A DNA stretch of 64,000 nucleotides from Shewanella mangrovi (GCF_000753795.1 NZ_JPEO01000002.1:434001-498000), one strand, 5' to 3'. Counted from the first letter of the stretch, positions 18,226-28,290 are shown. Notes: generated by a model from the sequence alone, not told the origin. Made by a program: numbers and translations.

Positions 18226-20615
18226 GTCTACATTTCATTCGTCCCGAGTGGTTTGCCGCACTTGTCCCTCTGGCGGTAATGCTGTGGTGGCTAGCGAAGA
18301 AAAACCCAGCACAATCGAGTTGGAACCGCTATATTGCACCGCACTTGGCAACCACGTTAATCAGCAGCGGTGCTGTTGAAAAGAAATCGCAACTACCTTG
18401 GTTGGCCTTTAGCTGCATCATCGCCATTTTGGCGTTAACCGGACCAGCCTTGTACCAAAAACCTATGCCCGTTTTTGCCAGTAGCGAAGGCCGAGTGGTG
18501 GTGATGGATATGTCACTGTCGATGTATGCCACCGATATAACACCGAATCGTCTTACTCAAAGTCGTTTTCGTGCCACTGATTTACTGAATGGCATCAAAG
18601 ATGGCGAAACCGGACTTATTGCCTACGCGGGAGATGCGTTTGTCATAAGTCCGCTCACCCGTGACAGCAACACGCTACTTAATCTGTTACCCACATTAAG
18701 CCCGGACATTATGCCAGTGCTCGGTTCTAACCTACCAAAAGCACTAGCCAAGGCAAAAGAGTTGCTGACTCAGGGCGGACATATTCGTGGTGATATTGTG
18801 CTGGTCACCGATGGCGTCCATAGCGACCAGCTCAATGCTGCTAAAGCGGAGCTGCGCGGTAGCCAATATCGTCTGGATATTCTTGCCATCGGCACTCAAC
18901 AGGGAGCGCCCATCAAACTGCCAAACGGGCAGCTGATGCGAGATAGCAAAAACGACTTAGTCGTGCCAAGCACCGACTTTAACCAACTCAATGAATTAGC
19001 ACAGGCAACGGGCGGTAAACTGTTCCCTTACGCCAACGACGGCAGTGATCTCACCAAGCTACGCGATTGGTTACAAGCAGATGATGAAGCGGCAGGCGCA
19101 GCCGCCACCCAACTTACAGGGGATACTTGGTTTGATTTAGGGCCGTATATTGCTGTGTTATTGTTGTTGCCACTGCTATTAGCATTCCGTGTTGGACTGC
19201 CATTAATGGCGCTGTTACTGGTACCGCTTACGCTAAGCCTTACGCCTACGCCAGCCAGTGCCAGCACATGGGATAATTTGTGGCAGACACAAGATCAACA
19301 AGGTATGGCCGCCTATCGTCAAGGCGACTTTAAAAACGCGGCTGACAAATTCACCTCCCCCGCTTGGCAAGGTGCGGCCAAGTACAAGGCGGGCGATTAT
19401 CAAGGCGCATTAGACGCATTTGAGCACGATAGCTCTGCACAAGGTCATTACAACCAAGGCAATGCTCTGATGCAGCTTGGCCAATACGCTGAAGCAGAGA
19501 AACGCTACAACAAAGCCTTGGAGCAAAATCCCAACATGGCCGAAGCCAAGCGCAATAAGGCCTTAGCGGAAAAACTGGATAAGCAACAGCAACAGCAAAA
19601 GCAGCAAGGCAACCAAGACCAGAAGGACCAGAAGGACCAGAAGGACCAGAAGGACCAGAAGGACCAGAAGGACCAGAAGGACCAGAAGGACCAGAAGGAC
19701 CAGAAGGACCAGAAGGACCAGAAGGACCAGAAGGACCAGAAGGACCAGAAGGACCAGAAGGACCAGAAGGACCAGAAGGACCAGAAGGACCAGAAGGACC
19801 AGAAGGACCAGAAGGACCAGAAGGACCAGAAGGACCAGAAGGACCAGAAGGACCAGAAGGACCAGAAGGACCAGAAGGACCAGAAGGACCAGAAGGACCA
19901 GAAGGACCAGAAGGACCAGAAGGACCAGAAGGACCAGAAGGACCAGAAGGACCAGAAGGACCAGAAGGACCAGAAGGACCAGAAGGACCAGAAGGACCAG
20001 AAGGACCAGAAGGACCAGAAGGACCAGAAGGACGATAAGCCACAGCAAGACCAAGGCAAACAGAACTCTCAAGGCGATTCGCAACAGGGTTCCGATCAGT
20101 CACAGTCTGGTGATAAGCAACAAAGCCAAGATGGTCAGCAAGGTCAGCAAGGTCAGCAAGGTCAGCAAGGTCAGCAAGGTCAGCAAGGTCATGATAAAGC
20201 AGCCAAAGACCAAACTGCAGCGTCGCAACAAAACTCTGCCGAGCAAAATAACCAGCAAAAGGGTAAATCCGAAACGCCGTCAGCCGCCAATGAGCAACAA
20301 GAGCAGGCGCAGCAAGCTCCTGCAATGCAAGCTCAAGCAGGCAGTGATAACAAGACTCAAGATGCCGATGCCGCAGCGACTGCGGCGCAACCACAAGCTG
20401 GCAATAGCGAAGAGGACAAGCAAAACGAGCAACATCCCAATAGTGGTACCATCAAAGCCAAGCAGGCTAACCCTGATGAGTTACCCCCAGATATGAGCCG
20501 AGCGCTGAAAGCCGTGGTCGACGATCCGGCAGCGCTGTTACGCAACAAAATGCAATTGGAATATCAAAAACGCCGTCAACGCGGTGAGTTACCCAAGGAA
20601 CAACAAAAGTGGTAA
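18222..20615 (+). CDS. batB: VWA-TPR membrane protein with giant DQK repeat (BatB/BatC fusion type)
   Basis: A 797-residue protein. Residues 1-80 hold two membrane helices; a VWA domain follows with MIDAS-like DMSLS (96-100) and VTDGVHS; a membrane segment pair lies at about 308-345; a TPR region at about 360-440 ([41 protein letters not shown]). Residues 466-603 are 46 uninterrupted DQK triplets, then a Gln/Asp-rich stretch with six GQQ copies (638-655). The C-terminus (about 750-797) is a conserved-looking tail with [20 protein letters not shown]. Comparable proteins have shorter charged linkers here, so the repeat is an expansion. The Lys/Asp polyampholyte is probably disordered or a highly charged helix in the periplasm. 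Confidence 0.9.
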   Translation: MSLHFIRPEWFAALVPLAVMLWWLAKKNPAQSSWNRYIAPHLATTLISSGAVEKKSQLPWLAFSCIIAILALTGPALYQKPMPVFASSEGRVVVMDMSLSMYATDITPNRLTQSRFRATDLLNGIKDGETGLIAYAGDAFVISPLTRDSNTLLNLLPTLSPDIMPVLGSNLPKALAKAKELLTQGGHIRGDIVLVTDGVHSDQLNAAKAELRGSQYRLDILAIGTQQGAPIKLPNGQLMRDSKNDLVVPSTDFNQLNELAQATGGKLFPYANDGSDLTKLRDWLQADDEAAGAAATQLTGDTWFDLGPYIAVLLLLPLLLAFRVGLPLMALLLVPLTLSLTPTPASASTWDNLWQTQDQQGMAAYRQGDFKNAADKFTSPAWQGAAKYKAGDYQGALDAFEHDSSAQGHYNQGNALMQLGQYAEAEKRYNKALEQNPNMAEAKRNKALAEKLDKQQQQQKQQGNQDQKDQKDQKDQKDQKDQKDQKDQKDQKDQKDQKDQKDQKDQKDQKDQKDQKDQKDQKDQKDQKDQKDQKDQKDQKDQKDQKDQKDQKDQKDQKDQKDQKDQKDQKDQKDQKDQKDQKDQKDQKDQKDQKDQKDQKDQKDDKPQQDQGKQNSQGDSQQGSDQSQSGDKQQSQDGQQGQQGQQGQQGQQGQQGHDKAAKDQTAASQQNSAEQNNQQKGKSETPSAANEQQEQAQQAPAMQAQAGSDNKTQDADAAATAAQPQAGNSEEDKQNEQHPNSGTIKAKQANPDELPPDMSRALKAVVDDPAALLRNKMQLEYQKRRQRGELPKEQQKW
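19617..20033 (+). repeat. Perfect 9-bp tandem repeat, 46 copies
   Basis: The unit GACCAGAAG is repeated 46 times without a single mismatch (19617-20030) plus a partial GAC. It is in frame and codes (Asp-Gln-Lys)46. Because the unit is a multiple of three, copy-number change alters only protein length. No stop codon occurs in any of the six frames of the repeat, which creates long spurious antisense frames. Confidence 0.98.
20133..20190 (+). repeat. Second 9-bp tandem repeat, 6 copies
   Basis: GGTCAGCAA is repeated six times perfectly (20133-20186) plus GGTC-A, coding (Gly-Gln-Gln)6 in the same protein 103 bp after the larger repeat. Confidence 0.95.
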
Positions 20616-22228
20616 AAGTCAGACTCACTCTTTTCCTCATGGCAGCAATATTTCTGCCACTCAAGGCCTTTGCCTTAACGCAGCTGCAAGCGTCAGTTGA
20701 CCGCAATCCTGTCATGGAAAATGAATATCTGGCGTTAACCGTGACAGCTGATGATGAGTTGGCCAGCAATGCGTTGGATACATCAGCGCTGCTGAAAGAC
20801 TTCGTCGTCGGCCGCACCAGCGTTAGCCGCAGCACTCAGATCGTCAATTTTGATACGCACAAAGAAACCAACTGGCAGATATTACTTAAGCCAAAACACC
20901 AGGGGGTTGTTACAGTACCTGCGCTCGAAGTACAAGGCGTAAAATCTCAGCCGATTGCCCTGCAAGTTGTTGATGCCCAAAGCCAACCGCAACAAGCGAA
21001 AAATCTCTTCTTAAAAGCGACCGTCTCAGATAAAGAGGCCTATGTTGGCCAAATGCTCAGCTACAAAGTGAAACTCTATCTGGCAGTAGATCTACAACGC
21101 GGCGTGCTATCGGCGCCCAATACTGGTGGTGCACAAGTCAAACAAGTAGGCGATGATAAAGACAGCAGCGAGATAGTCAATGGCCGTCGCTACCGCGTGA
21201 TTGAACGTACGTACAGCATTGTGGCTGATACGCCCGGAAAACTGGTGATTAGTGGCCCAACGTTCTCAGGTGATGTGTTGGTCGACTCGCCATCTCGCAG
21301 CATGTTCTCATTCCAAGAGAGCCGTCCGGTTGAAGCCCAAGGCGACAGTGTTGTCGTTAACATCAATGCTAAACCTGAAAGTTATCAAGGCGATTGGTTA
21401 GTTGCCGACTTAGTCAATCTCAGTGAAGACTGGCAGGACAAGCAAAGCTTTGAAGTGGGACAGCCGATAACCCGCAACATCACCTTGCTTGCTTCTAATG
21501 CCGACGACACCAGTTTGCCAGATGTCAAAGTGCCATTGCCGCAAGGCATGAAAAGCTACCCCGAGAAACCGCAGCGCAAAACTATGGCCCGTAACGGCCA
21601 AACAGTAGCTCAGTTAACTCAGACGGTCGCGATTGTGCCTTCCAAGGCAGGTGACTATACCCTGCCTGAGGTTAAAGTCGCTTGGTGGAATCCGCACCTG
21701 AACAAACAGCAGTTTGCCACCCTGCCCGCGCGTCATATTAGCGTAAAACCCGCAGCTAATACGCCAGCGCCACAAATTGATACACCACAGCCTCAAACGG
21801 TCACCGATAGCGGTATTTGGCCATGGACTACCGCCATTTTCGCACTGCTGTGGCTCGCCACACTGTATTTGTGGTGGCGTGCGCGCCAGCGACCTAACGC
21901 CGTGAACAATAACGATGTTAAACCTGCTCCTGCAACAAAAAACACCACGCTTGATGCCGCGATTGCGGCCCAGAATAGCGGAGAAGTTCTCAACGCACTG
22001 TTGCGTGAACTCTCAAGCTTGAGCAAGCGTTCGGTGACACTGCAAAACTTGGCAGAAATCGCACCAGAACTGGCGCAAACAGTCAGCCAAATCCAAACCG
22101 CACATTACAGCCGTGAACAAACCGACACCAAAGCCTTGTATCAACAGCTGATGACGCAACTTGAGAGTATTAAAAGAAGTAAGGGACAACGGCAGGCAAA
22201 AACCGCTTTGCAGTCACTAAATCCTTGA
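20609..22228 (+). CDS. batD: BatD-like protein
   Basis: A 539-residue exported protein with a signal peptide (about 1-22, FLMAAIFLPLKAFA), a beta-rich periplasmic part with the opening LQASVDRNPVMENEYLALTV characteristic of BatD, repeated Ig-like segments, one membrane helix (about 406-424, IWPWTTAIFALLWLATLYLWW) and a cytoplasmic tail. It starts at a GTG overlapping the previous stop by 7 bp and ends the operon at a strong terminator. The role is presumed to be in assembly or function of the VWA complex. Confidence 0.88.
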   Translation: MVKVRLTLFLMAAIFLPLKAFALTQLQASVDRNPVMENEYLALTVTADDELASNALDTSALLKDFVVGRTSVSRSTQIVNFDTHKETNWQILLKPKHQGVVTVPALEVQGVKSQPIALQVVDAQSQPQQAKNLFLKATVSDKEAYVGQMLSYKVKLYLAVDLQRGVLSAPNTGGAQVKQVGDDKDSSEIVNGRRYRVIERTYSIVADTPGKLVISGPTFSGDVLVDSPSRSMFSFQESRPVEAQGDSVVVNINAKPESYQGDWLVADLVNLSEDWQDKQSFEVGQPITRNITLLASNADDTSLPDVKVPLPQGMKSYPEKPQRKTMARNGQTVAQLTQTVAIVPSKAGDYTLPEVKVAWWNPHLNKQQFATLPARHISVKPAANTPAPQIDTPQPQTVTDSGIWPWTTAIFALLWLATLYLWWRARQRPNAVNNNDVKPAPATKNTTLDAAIAAQNSGEVLNALLRELSSLSKRSVTLQNLAEIAPELAQTVSQIQTAHYSREQTDTKALYQQLMTQLESIKRSKGQRQAKTALQSLNP

Positions 22229-22260
22229 CCAACCTCGCTAATCTAATAGTGCTATTAATA

Positions 22261-22290
22261 AAAAAGCTTCGAGCAATTCGAAGCTTTTTT
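22261..22290. terminator. Bidirectional terminator of the Bat operon and the lipoprotein gene
   Basis: AAAAAGCTTCGA (22261-22272), loop GCAAT, TCGAAGCTTTTT (22278-22289), with T runs on both strands between two convergent genes. Confidence 0.9.
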
Positions 22291-22303
22291 GCATTTTCGC
22301 GAA

Positions 22304-24157
22304 TTAGTAAATGCGATAAATACTTGTGGTACCGCTGACTTCATTGCCTACAACCAACATAGGCACACCAAACGGACTATGTTCTGCAGCAACAAATTTC
22401 ATGCCTTCCGGCCCTAAATCTCCCGCCAGTTGCATATTGCCTTCATATTCACCTGTATCAGTATCTACGGCAAAATCGGTTGCAAAATCGCGGTTGACGA
22501 TGTAATTGACAAAGTGCACATCAAATGGATTTGTGACGTCATATACCATAATGCCGCCAGTACGCTCCAAGCCGACGAACGCATATGTGCTGTCACCCAC
22601 TTTACCAACCGCTAATGCTTCTGGCTCTGGCCCTTTATCATCACTGCGGCTATCGCCTTTATTTTCATCGTTATTGTTGTTGAAGTTTAGCCCTAATAAC
22701 GATGCGGTAATGCGTTCAAAATCGCTACCGGAGTCAAATACCATGCGGCCATCGCTATCCAAAATTGAGAATGAACGACCACCATAGGCGTAAATCTTTT
22801 CGTATTCACCATCGCCGTCTTCATCCCCCATAGACGTGGTCACTTTCAGACGACCGAGCAACGTATCATCCTGAGCTGCGGAGACTTGCGGATGATTAGG
22901 CGCTAACACGAGATCATGGGCGCGTGCTTCTTCTGAGAAGCCATCATAATCACGTGAATCACCCTCATTGGCGGTGACCACAAAATCACTGCCATGCCAT
23001 TGATAACTTGCAACGGTATCAGGCATATAAAGGCCATAAACGCCTTCATAAGGGCGAATGTTGACCATGTCGTCTTTATCGCTGGCATCAATTGCATTTT
23101 GCGCCAGACCAAAGTCTTTGGCCCCAAGCGCAATGAGTGACGCTACGCTCGCGTCTGCAATATTGATTTTTGCGATGGCATTGTTCTCCTGCAGGCTCAC
23201 CCACGCAGTCGCAGAATCAGCACTGACGGCGATATATTCAGGTTCCAAATCCTGTGCGACTGAAGCACCTGGACCATTGATCTTAATCATCTGGCTAACT
23301 TCATCTGCGCGACTGCCGCCGATGTTAAAATCGGTAAAGCGGACTAAATTAGCACTGTCAGCTGGCTCGCCGTCTGTAACAGATATAATAGCGACCGAGC
23401 CTTCAGGATCTACATCATAAGCATTGTTAGGCTCGCCCTCGTTAGCGACCAACACCGATTTCCCGTCTGGCGTGAAGATAACATTGTCGGGCAAAGCGCC
23501 AACTTCTACCGCTTTCAGGTAGCTGTATGCCCCATCTACGCGGCGATAAAACGCCACATAGCCATTGCCCTGTTTGCTGTTGCCAGCCTCGTCGGCGCGC
23601 TCAATAGCCACGGCGAGCAAGTCATCGTGTAATGCTAAGCTGTTGACCCCACCCAAGCGCTCAAGGCCTACATCAGCAGCGACATCTAATTCATTCAGCA
23701 AAGGCAGATTATTAAGGGCTAACTCGGCACTACCGCTAACGGCTTCAGCGCTCGCAAGACCACTGGCATCCAACACATCAACACGGCCACTTACCGCATT
23801 TACGACTAATACTTTCTGCGCCACAATGTCGAAATCAACAATCTCGGCAGCGCTTAAGCCATAGACACCGCTTTCATGACGTGCCATCAACTCCATGTTG
23901 AAACCACTTGCACTGTCGTAACACAGGTTTTGCGTGTGTTGAACTTCAGTGTCCTCTAGCGTGCCGTTACCATTGCTATCCAGACCAGACTCAATCAGCT
24001 GTCCGCCATAAGTACAACTGCTGCCAACCGCTAACGCAGTAACACTCACCAAACTGTTTACACCGTTACTACCGTCCACACCATCGTTACCGTCATCGCC
24101 ACACGCTGCTAACAGCAAGGCACTACTGATCAGTAGTGCGAGTTGATTGGTTTTCAT
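22304..24157 (-). CDS. Choice-of-anchor I family lipoprotein, probable Pho-regulon esterase-like protein
   Basis: A 617-residue lipoprotein: signal peptide with lipobox LLAAC (lipid-modified Cys at residue 19), a short Gly/Asp collagen-like stretch (GDDGNDGVDGSNG), then a beta-propeller-like choice-of-anchor I domain with DNVIFTPDGKSVLVANEGEP, VVTANEGDSRDYDGF and GPEGMKFV, the family's hallmark segments. Members are often annotated as alkaline-phosphatase-like; no classical phosphatase metal site is obvious and the activity is unproven. A three-repeat Pho box lies 50 bp upstream, so induction by phosphate limitation is expected. Location is the outer membrane or cell surface. Confidence 0.85.
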   Translation of the reverse strand: MKTNQLALLISSALLLAACGDDGNDGVDGSNGVNSLVSVTALAVGSSCTYGGQLIESGLDSNGNGTLEDTEVQHTQNLCYDSASGFNMELMARHESGVYGLSAAEIVDFDIVAQKVLVVNAVSGRVDVLDASGLASAEAVSGSAELALNNLPLLNELDVAADVGLERLGGVNSLALHDDLLAVAIERADEAGNSKQGNGYVAFYRRVDGAYSYLKAVEVGALPDNVIFTPDGKSVLVANEGEPNNAYDVDPEGSVAIISVTDGEPADSANLVRFTDFNIGGSRADEVSQMIKINGPGASVAQDLEPEYIAVSADSATAWVSLQENNAIAKINIADASVASLIALGAKDFGLAQNAIDASDKDDMVNIRPYEGVYGLYMPDTVASYQWHGSDFVVTANEGDSRDYDGFSEEARAHDLVLAPNHPQVSAAQDDTLLGRLKVTTSMGDEDGDGEYEKIYAYGGRSFSILDSDGRMVFDSGSDFERITASLLGLNFNNNNDENKGDSRSDDKGPEPEALAVGKVGDSTYAFVGLERTGGIMVYDVTNPFDVHFVNYIVNRDFATDFAVDTDTGEYEGNMQLAGDLGPEGMKFVAAEHSPFGVPMLVVGNEVSGTTSIYRIY

Positions 24158-24206
24158 TCTTCAGTCCCTAGTTTGCTACAAATTTATAACAAGCTAATGG
24201 CTGTAG

Positions 24207-24235
24207 GTGACAAAAATTAGACAATGCCATGACAG
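24207..24235 (-). promoter_or_regulatory. Pho box upstream of the choice-of-anchor I lipoprotein
   Basis: On the minus strand CTGTCAT (24235-24229), 4 bp, TTGTCTA (24224-24218), 4 bp, TTGTCAC (24213-24207): three 7-bp repeats at 11-bp steps, the PhoB pattern. The last repeat provides a TTGTCA -35, and TATAAA follows 19 bp downstream. Confidence 0.75.
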
Positions 24236-24264
24236 AATGATGGCAATCGCTTACTGAAATATGG

Positions 24265-24280
24265 CGTGACATTTATCACA
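24265..24280. promoter_or_regulatory. CRP-like site in divergent promoter region
   Basis: CGTGA-N6-TCACA matches the CRP core TGTGA-N6-TCACA at 9 of 10 fixed positions. It lies between the lipoprotein and the MFS exporter; which gene it serves is unclear. Confidence 0.4.
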
Positions 24281-24365
24281 GTTGGCAGCGTCGTAAACTC
24301 AAGCTACTATGCAATTATCCGTGCTATTTACCAATATTTTTCACCTTGTTTTTCATGGGGTTATT

Positions 24366-25589
24366 TTGACTGACAGCTATCAAGGCGCTTCTGCTTCCTT
24401 TTCTTTGCCACTTTATCTTTTACTGCCGATGTTATCTGCCATCATGGCGATTACGCCGCTGACCATTGATATGTACCTGCCAGCAATGTCCGCGATTGCA
24501 CAAAGCTTTAACGCGAGTGTGATTGAAGTGCAGCAATCGCTCAGCGTCTATCTCGCTGGTTATGCTCTTGGCATGTTGACCTTCGGGCCGATGGCAGATC
24601 GCGTTGGTCGCAGGCCGCTGGTGCTCATTGGATTAAGCGGATTTATGTTAGCGACCCTAGGACTGGCACTCGCGAATGATTTATCAACATTTATGGTGCT
24701 GCGCTTTGTACAGGCGGTGTTGGGGTCAGCCGCTACTGTCGTTATCCCCGGTTATGTAAAAGAGATATACGGCGACAATACCGCTAAGGGTATGTCCTAT
24801 GTGGGACTTATTATGATGATTGCGCCCCTTGCGGCCCCAACTATCGGTAGTTTAATTTTGGGGTTAGGTCGCTGGCAGCTCATTTTCTATGTACTGACCG
24901 TATACGCCTTGATACTGCTATTGCTCGTGGCGCTCAAGTTACATATGCCGTCGGATGCAGCCAAGGGCGAACGCAGTCAACAATCTATGCTGCGTAATTA
25001 TGCAGTGGTATTTTCCCGTCCTGGCGTTAAACCCTATCTCTGTAGTGGCCTACTCTGCTCGCTCGCATTTTTCAGCTATCTGACCGCATCGCCGTTTGTC
25101 TATATGGAAGTGTTTGGCTTAAGTGAACATACGTTTGCGCTGCTATTTGCACTTAACGTTGCCGCATTAGCCATGGCGAACCTCGTCAATTCTCGTATTG
25201 TGGTCAAACACGGTTCACGCAAGATGTTGGCATTAGCCACTGCCTCGGGCACGGTCGCCGCGTTCGCGCTGGTGCTAATCAATTTTCTATCGCTGCCTTA
25301 TTGGTGCACTGTCGCCGTGCTAATGCCTTTGCTGGGCTCAATGGGGATTATGTCGGTCAACAGTGATGCCATTGTGCTGATGAAATTCAAACAGGAAACT
25401 GGCACTGCAACAGCCGTTATCGGCACGCTGCGTTTTGGTGTGGGTGCACTTGCGGGCCCAATTTTAGCGCTGTTTTACACTGGCACCGCCATGCCATTTT
25501 GTACATTAATGGCGGTCGCTGTGGTGTTAGTTGGCGTCTGCCAACTGTTTACATTTCCTGGCACGCTATCCCCCAAAGCCAGTCACTAA
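24366..25589 (+). CDS. Bcr/CflA-family MFS drug exporter
   Basis: A 12-helix major facilitator of the Bcr/CflA (DHA1) drug:proton antiporter branch, with PLTIDMYLPAM in helix 1 and the motif A loop GPMADRVGRRPLVLIG. I choose the TTG at 24366, which has GGGG five bases upstream and gives 407 residues, the family's usual length; the open frame extends to an ATG at 24309 that would add 19 mostly hydrophobic residues with no ribosome binding site. Substrates are unknown; relatives export bicyclomycin, sulfonamides or cysteine. It is monocistronic. Confidence 0.82.
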   Translation: MTDSYQGASASFSLPLYLLLPMLSAIMAITPLTIDMYLPAMSAIAQSFNASVIEVQQSLSVYLAGYALGMLTFGPMADRVGRRPLVLIGLSGFMLATLGLALANDLSTFMVLRFVQAVLGSAATVVIPGYVKEIYGDNTAKGMSYVGLIMMIAPLAAPTIGSLILGLGRWQLIFYVLTVYALILLLLVALKLHMPSDAAKGERSQQSMLRNYAVVFSRPGVKPYLCSGLLCSLAFFSYLTASPFVYMEVFGLSEHTFALLFALNVAALAMANLVNSRIVVKHGSRKMLALATASGTVAAFALVLINFLSLPYWCTVAVLMPLLGSMGIMSVNSDAIVLMKFKQETGTATAVIGTLRFGVGALAGPILALFYTGTAMPFCTLMAVAVVLVGVCQLFTFPGTLSPKASH

Positions 25590-25599
25590 ACTCCTGTCA

Positions 25600-25628
25600 A
25601 AACTGGCATTTGCACTGAATGCCAGTTT
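25600..25628 (+). terminator. Hairpin after the MFS exporter
   Basis: AAACTGGCAT (25600-25609) pairs with ATGCCAGTTT (25619-25628); the 3' side is only moderately T-rich, so termination is probable, not certain. Confidence 0.6.
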
Positions 25629-25690
25629 GCTTCAGATCATACTTTAGTTGAAAAAAGCAGCATTTAACTCGAATGTACCTTGCTAACTGC

Positions 25691-25718
25691 TTGCAAAACA
25701 GCCGAATTTTCATAAGAT
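25691..25718 (+). promoter_or_regulatory. Possible ilvIH promoter
   Basis: TTGCAA (25691-25696), 16 bp, TAAGAT (25713-25718) gives a leader of about 160 bases before ilvI. No leader peptide rich in Ile, Leu or Val was found in it, so classical attenuation is not supported. Confidence 0.3.
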
Positions 25719-25886
25719 GGCCTTCTGTTCATTTGTAACAGAGGACTCACAGCCTTACAGGGCTGCTAACCATCAGGGTTTGAGTTCAGGGTGGTGAAAC
25801 ATACCCGTTTCACTATTGATTATTAGCGATTACCGTCGCTGTAAAAGTTACTGTTTACCGTAACGGTATCTATTGAGGAATGACAA

Positions 25887-27608
25887 ATGGAGATGCTTTC
25901 TGGCGCCAGCATGATCGTCCGCTCGTTGATCGACGAAGGCGTTAAACATATTTTCGGCTACCCCGGTGGCTCTGTTCTCGATATCTACGACGCACTACAC
26001 GAAAAATCCCAGATAGAACATATTCTCGTACGCCACGAACAGGCAGCGGTGCACATGGCTGACGGTTATGCCCGTGCAACTGGCCAAGTGGGTGTGGTGT
26101 TGGTGACCTCAGGTCCTGGTGCAACTAACGCCATTACAGGCATTGCAACCGCCTACATGGATTCCGTCCCGATGGTGGTGCTTTCTGGCCAGGTTGCCAG
26201 TAACTTGATTGGTAATGATGCCTTCCAAGAGTGCGACATGATTGGTATTTCACGCCCTGTGGTCAAACACAGTTTCTTGGTAACCGATCCACGTGAAATT
26301 CCTAACATTATCAAGAAAGCATTCTATATCGCCTCTACCGGTCGTCCTGGTCCTGTGGTTGTCGATTTGCCAAAAGATTGCTTAAATCCCGCGCTTGAGT
26401 ACGAATACCAATATCCGAAAAAGATAAAAATGCGTTCGTACAACCCAACCGTTTCTGGCCATAAAGGACAAATTCGCCGTGGCTTACAAGCACTGTTAGA
26501 AGCGAAAAAACCGGTACTTTATGTGGGCGGTGGCGCCATTATTTCAGAATGTAGCGATAAGCTGACTCAATTGGCGGAAAAGCTGAACTTACCGGTTGTC
26601 AGCACGCTGATGGGCTTGGGTGCTTTTCCCGGCAGCCACAGTAACAGCCTAGGCATGCTGGGGATGCACGGTCTGTATGAAGCCAACATGGCAATGCACA
26701 ACTGCGATGTCATTTTTGGTATTGGTGTTCGCTTTGACGACCGCACTACCAATAATCTGGCCAAATACTGCCCGAATGCCAGCGTTATCCATATCGATAT
26801 CGATCCAGCCTCAATCTCAAAGACGGTACATGCTGATATCCCAATTGTCGGCTCAGCCGAAGCGGTGCTGGCTGATATGCTGGAACTGTTGGATGAAGGT
26901 GTAGAAAGCGGCCAAGATACGAATGCTATTGAGCAGTGGTGGCACCAAATTAACCATTGGCGCGATCGCCAATGCCTCAACTATGAGAAATCTGCTGAGC
27001 GCATTAAGCCACAACAAGTCATTGAGACTCTGTATAAAATCACTAAAGGCGACGCTTATGTTGCGTCTGACGTTGGTCAGCACCAGATGTTTGCAGCGCT
27101 CTACTATCCGTTTGATAAACCACGTCGTTGGATTAACTCAGGTGGTCTCGGTACCATGGGCTTTGGCCTACCGGCAGCCATGGGCGTTAAGATGGCACTG
27201 CCTGATGAAACCGTCGTTTGTGTTACCGGCGATGGCTCAATTCAGATGAATATTCAGGAGCTATCAACCGCACTGCAATATGGTGTGCCGGTGAAAATCA
27301 TCAACTTGAATAACCGTTTCCTTGGAATGGTGAAACAGTGGCAGGACATTATCTATGCTGGTCGCCACTCGCAATCCTACATGGATTCGGTACCGAACTT
27401 TGCCAAGATTGCCGAAGCCTACGGCCATGTGGGCATTGCTATCAGCCATCCTGACGAGCTGGAAAGCAAACTGGCTGAAGCAATGGCGCTGGAAGATCGT
27501 CTGGTATTTGTGGATATCAGCGTTGATGAAACCGAACACGTCTACCCGATGCAGATCCGTGGCGGTTCTATGAGTGATATGTGGTTGAGCAAAACGGAGA
27601 AATGCTGA
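25887..27608 (+). CDS. ilvI: Acetolactate synthase large subunit (isozyme III type)
   Basis: A 573-residue thiamine-diphosphate enzyme, first committed step of valine/leucine/isoleucine synthesis (pyruvate to acetolactate, or with 2-oxobutyrate to acetohydroxybutyrate). The glutamate that activates the cofactor lies in [36 protein letters not shown] is the N-terminal signature and [17 protein letters not shown] the diphosphate/Mg motif. The start MEMLSG equals that of E. coli IlvI. GAGGA stands 7 bases upstream. The stop overlaps ilvH by one base. Confidence 0.95.
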   Translation: MEMLSGASMIVRSLIDEGVKHIFGYPGGSVLDIYDALHEKSQIEHILVRHEQAAVHMADGYARATGQVGVVLVTSGPGATNAITGIATAYMDSVPMVVLSGQVASNLIGNDAFQECDMIGISRPVVKHSFLVTDPREIPNIIKKAFYIASTGRPGPVVVDLPKDCLNPALEYEYQYPKKIKMRSYNPTVSGHKGQIRRGLQALLEAKKPVLYVGGGAIISECSDKLTQLAEKLNLPVVSTLMGLGAFPGSHSNSLGMLGMHGLYEANMAMHNCDVIFGIGVRFDDRTTNNLAKYCPNASVIHIDIDPASISKTVHADIPIVGSAEAVLADMLELLDEGVESGQDTNAIEQWWHQINHWRDRQCLNYEKSAERIKPQQVIETLYKITKGDAYVASDVGQHQMFAALYYPFDKPRRWINSGGLGTMGFGLPAAMGVKMALPDETVVCVTGDGSIQMNIQELSTALQYGVPVKIINLNNRFLGMVKQWQDIIYAGRHSQSYMDSVPNFAKIAEAYGHVGIAISHPDELESKLAEAMALEDRLVFVDISVDETEHVYPMQIRGGSMSDMWLSKTEKC

Positions 27609-28105
27609 TGAAACGCCGAATTATTTCTGTATTGATGGAAAACCAACCTGGCGCTTTGTCTCGTGTAGTCGGCTTGTTTTCCCAACGTGGTTATAACATT
27701 GACACACTTAATGTAGCACCAACCGATGATGCCACGCTGTCACGTCTAACCGTGACCGTATTTGCCGACGAGTCAATTCTGGAGCAAATAGAGAAACAAC
27801 TGCATAAGCTGATCGATGTACTCAAGGTGTCTAATATCACTGAATCTGCTTATGTGGAACGTGAATTGGCGATGATCAAAGTGCGGGCTGTTGGTGAGAT
27901 GCGCGATGAAGTCAAACGCATGGCAGATATCTTCCGTGGACAGATTGTAGACGTTACGTCTAACCTCTATACCATCCAGTTAGCCGGAACATCTGAGAAA
28001 TTAGACTCATTTATCAGTGCAATGGCAGAAGCCACTAAGGTCATAGAAGTGTCACGTTCAGGTGTTGTTGGCTTGGCGCGTGGCGATAAGGCCATGAAAG
28101 CCTAA
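27608..28105 (+). CDS. ilvH: Acetolactate synthase small (regulatory) subunit
   Basis: A 165-residue subunit with an N-terminal ACT domain (RRIISVLMENQPGALSRVVGLF) that binds valine for feedback control, and a C-terminal domain with the conserved VVDVTSNLYTIQL-type segment. I place the start at the ATG 27608, which overlaps the ilvI stop (TGATG) and gives the family's usual length; an in-frame upstream ATG at 27581 lies inside ilvI. It ends at an intrinsic terminator. Confidence 0.94.
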   Translation: MKRRIISVLMENQPGALSRVVGLFSQRGYNIDTLNVAPTDDATLSRLTVTVFADESILEQIEKQLHKLIDVLKVSNITESAYVERELAMIKVRAVGEMRDEVKRMADIFRGQIVDVTSNLYTIQLAGTSEKLDSFISAMAEATKVIEVSRSGVVGLARGDKAMKA

Positions 28106-28126
28106 CTGTCATAAACATGTCACACT

Positions 28127-28160
28127 AACAAGACGCCACTGTGCGTCTTGTTTTATTTTT
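28127..28160 (+). terminator. Terminator of ilvIH
   Basis: AACAAGACGC (28127-28136), 6-base loop, GCGTCTTGTT (28143-28152), then TTATTTTT. Confidence 0.9.
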
Positions 28161-28261
28161 GATAAATAACAAATAGTTAATAAAAAACTAAAGCTATCTT
28201 CCAGCAGTTACCCGCCCCCTTTTCACAAAAAAATCGCAAAATATTTCGTCATATTTCATCT

Positions 28262-28290
28262 TTGTCACATAGCTGTCATTTAACGGTGAC
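28262..28290 (+). promoter_or_regulatory. Pho box upstream of pstS
   Basis: TTGTCAC (28262-28268), 4 bp, CTGTCAT (28273-28279), 4 bp, CGGTGAC (28284-28290): repeats at 11-bp steps as bound by PhoB, 57 bp before pstS. The third copy matches the 7-bp consensus at five positions. Confidence 0.8.

Noticed and set aside
19617..20190. Direct-repeat array as a possible CRISPR
   Set aside because: Units are 9 bp and contiguous with no spacers; they code in frame within a VWA-TPR gene.
19351..20394. Long minus-strand frames opposite the 9-bp array, giving collagen-like (SGP)n, (FWS)n and (LVL)n products
   Set aside because: They arise only because the 9-bp unit has no stop in any frame; outside the array they have no family features, starts or ribosome binding sites.
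25718..25800. Possible ilv leader peptide (27 codons starting at the ATG near 25717)
   Set aside because: It is not rich in Ile, Leu or Val and has no following terminator/antiterminator pair that I could identify.
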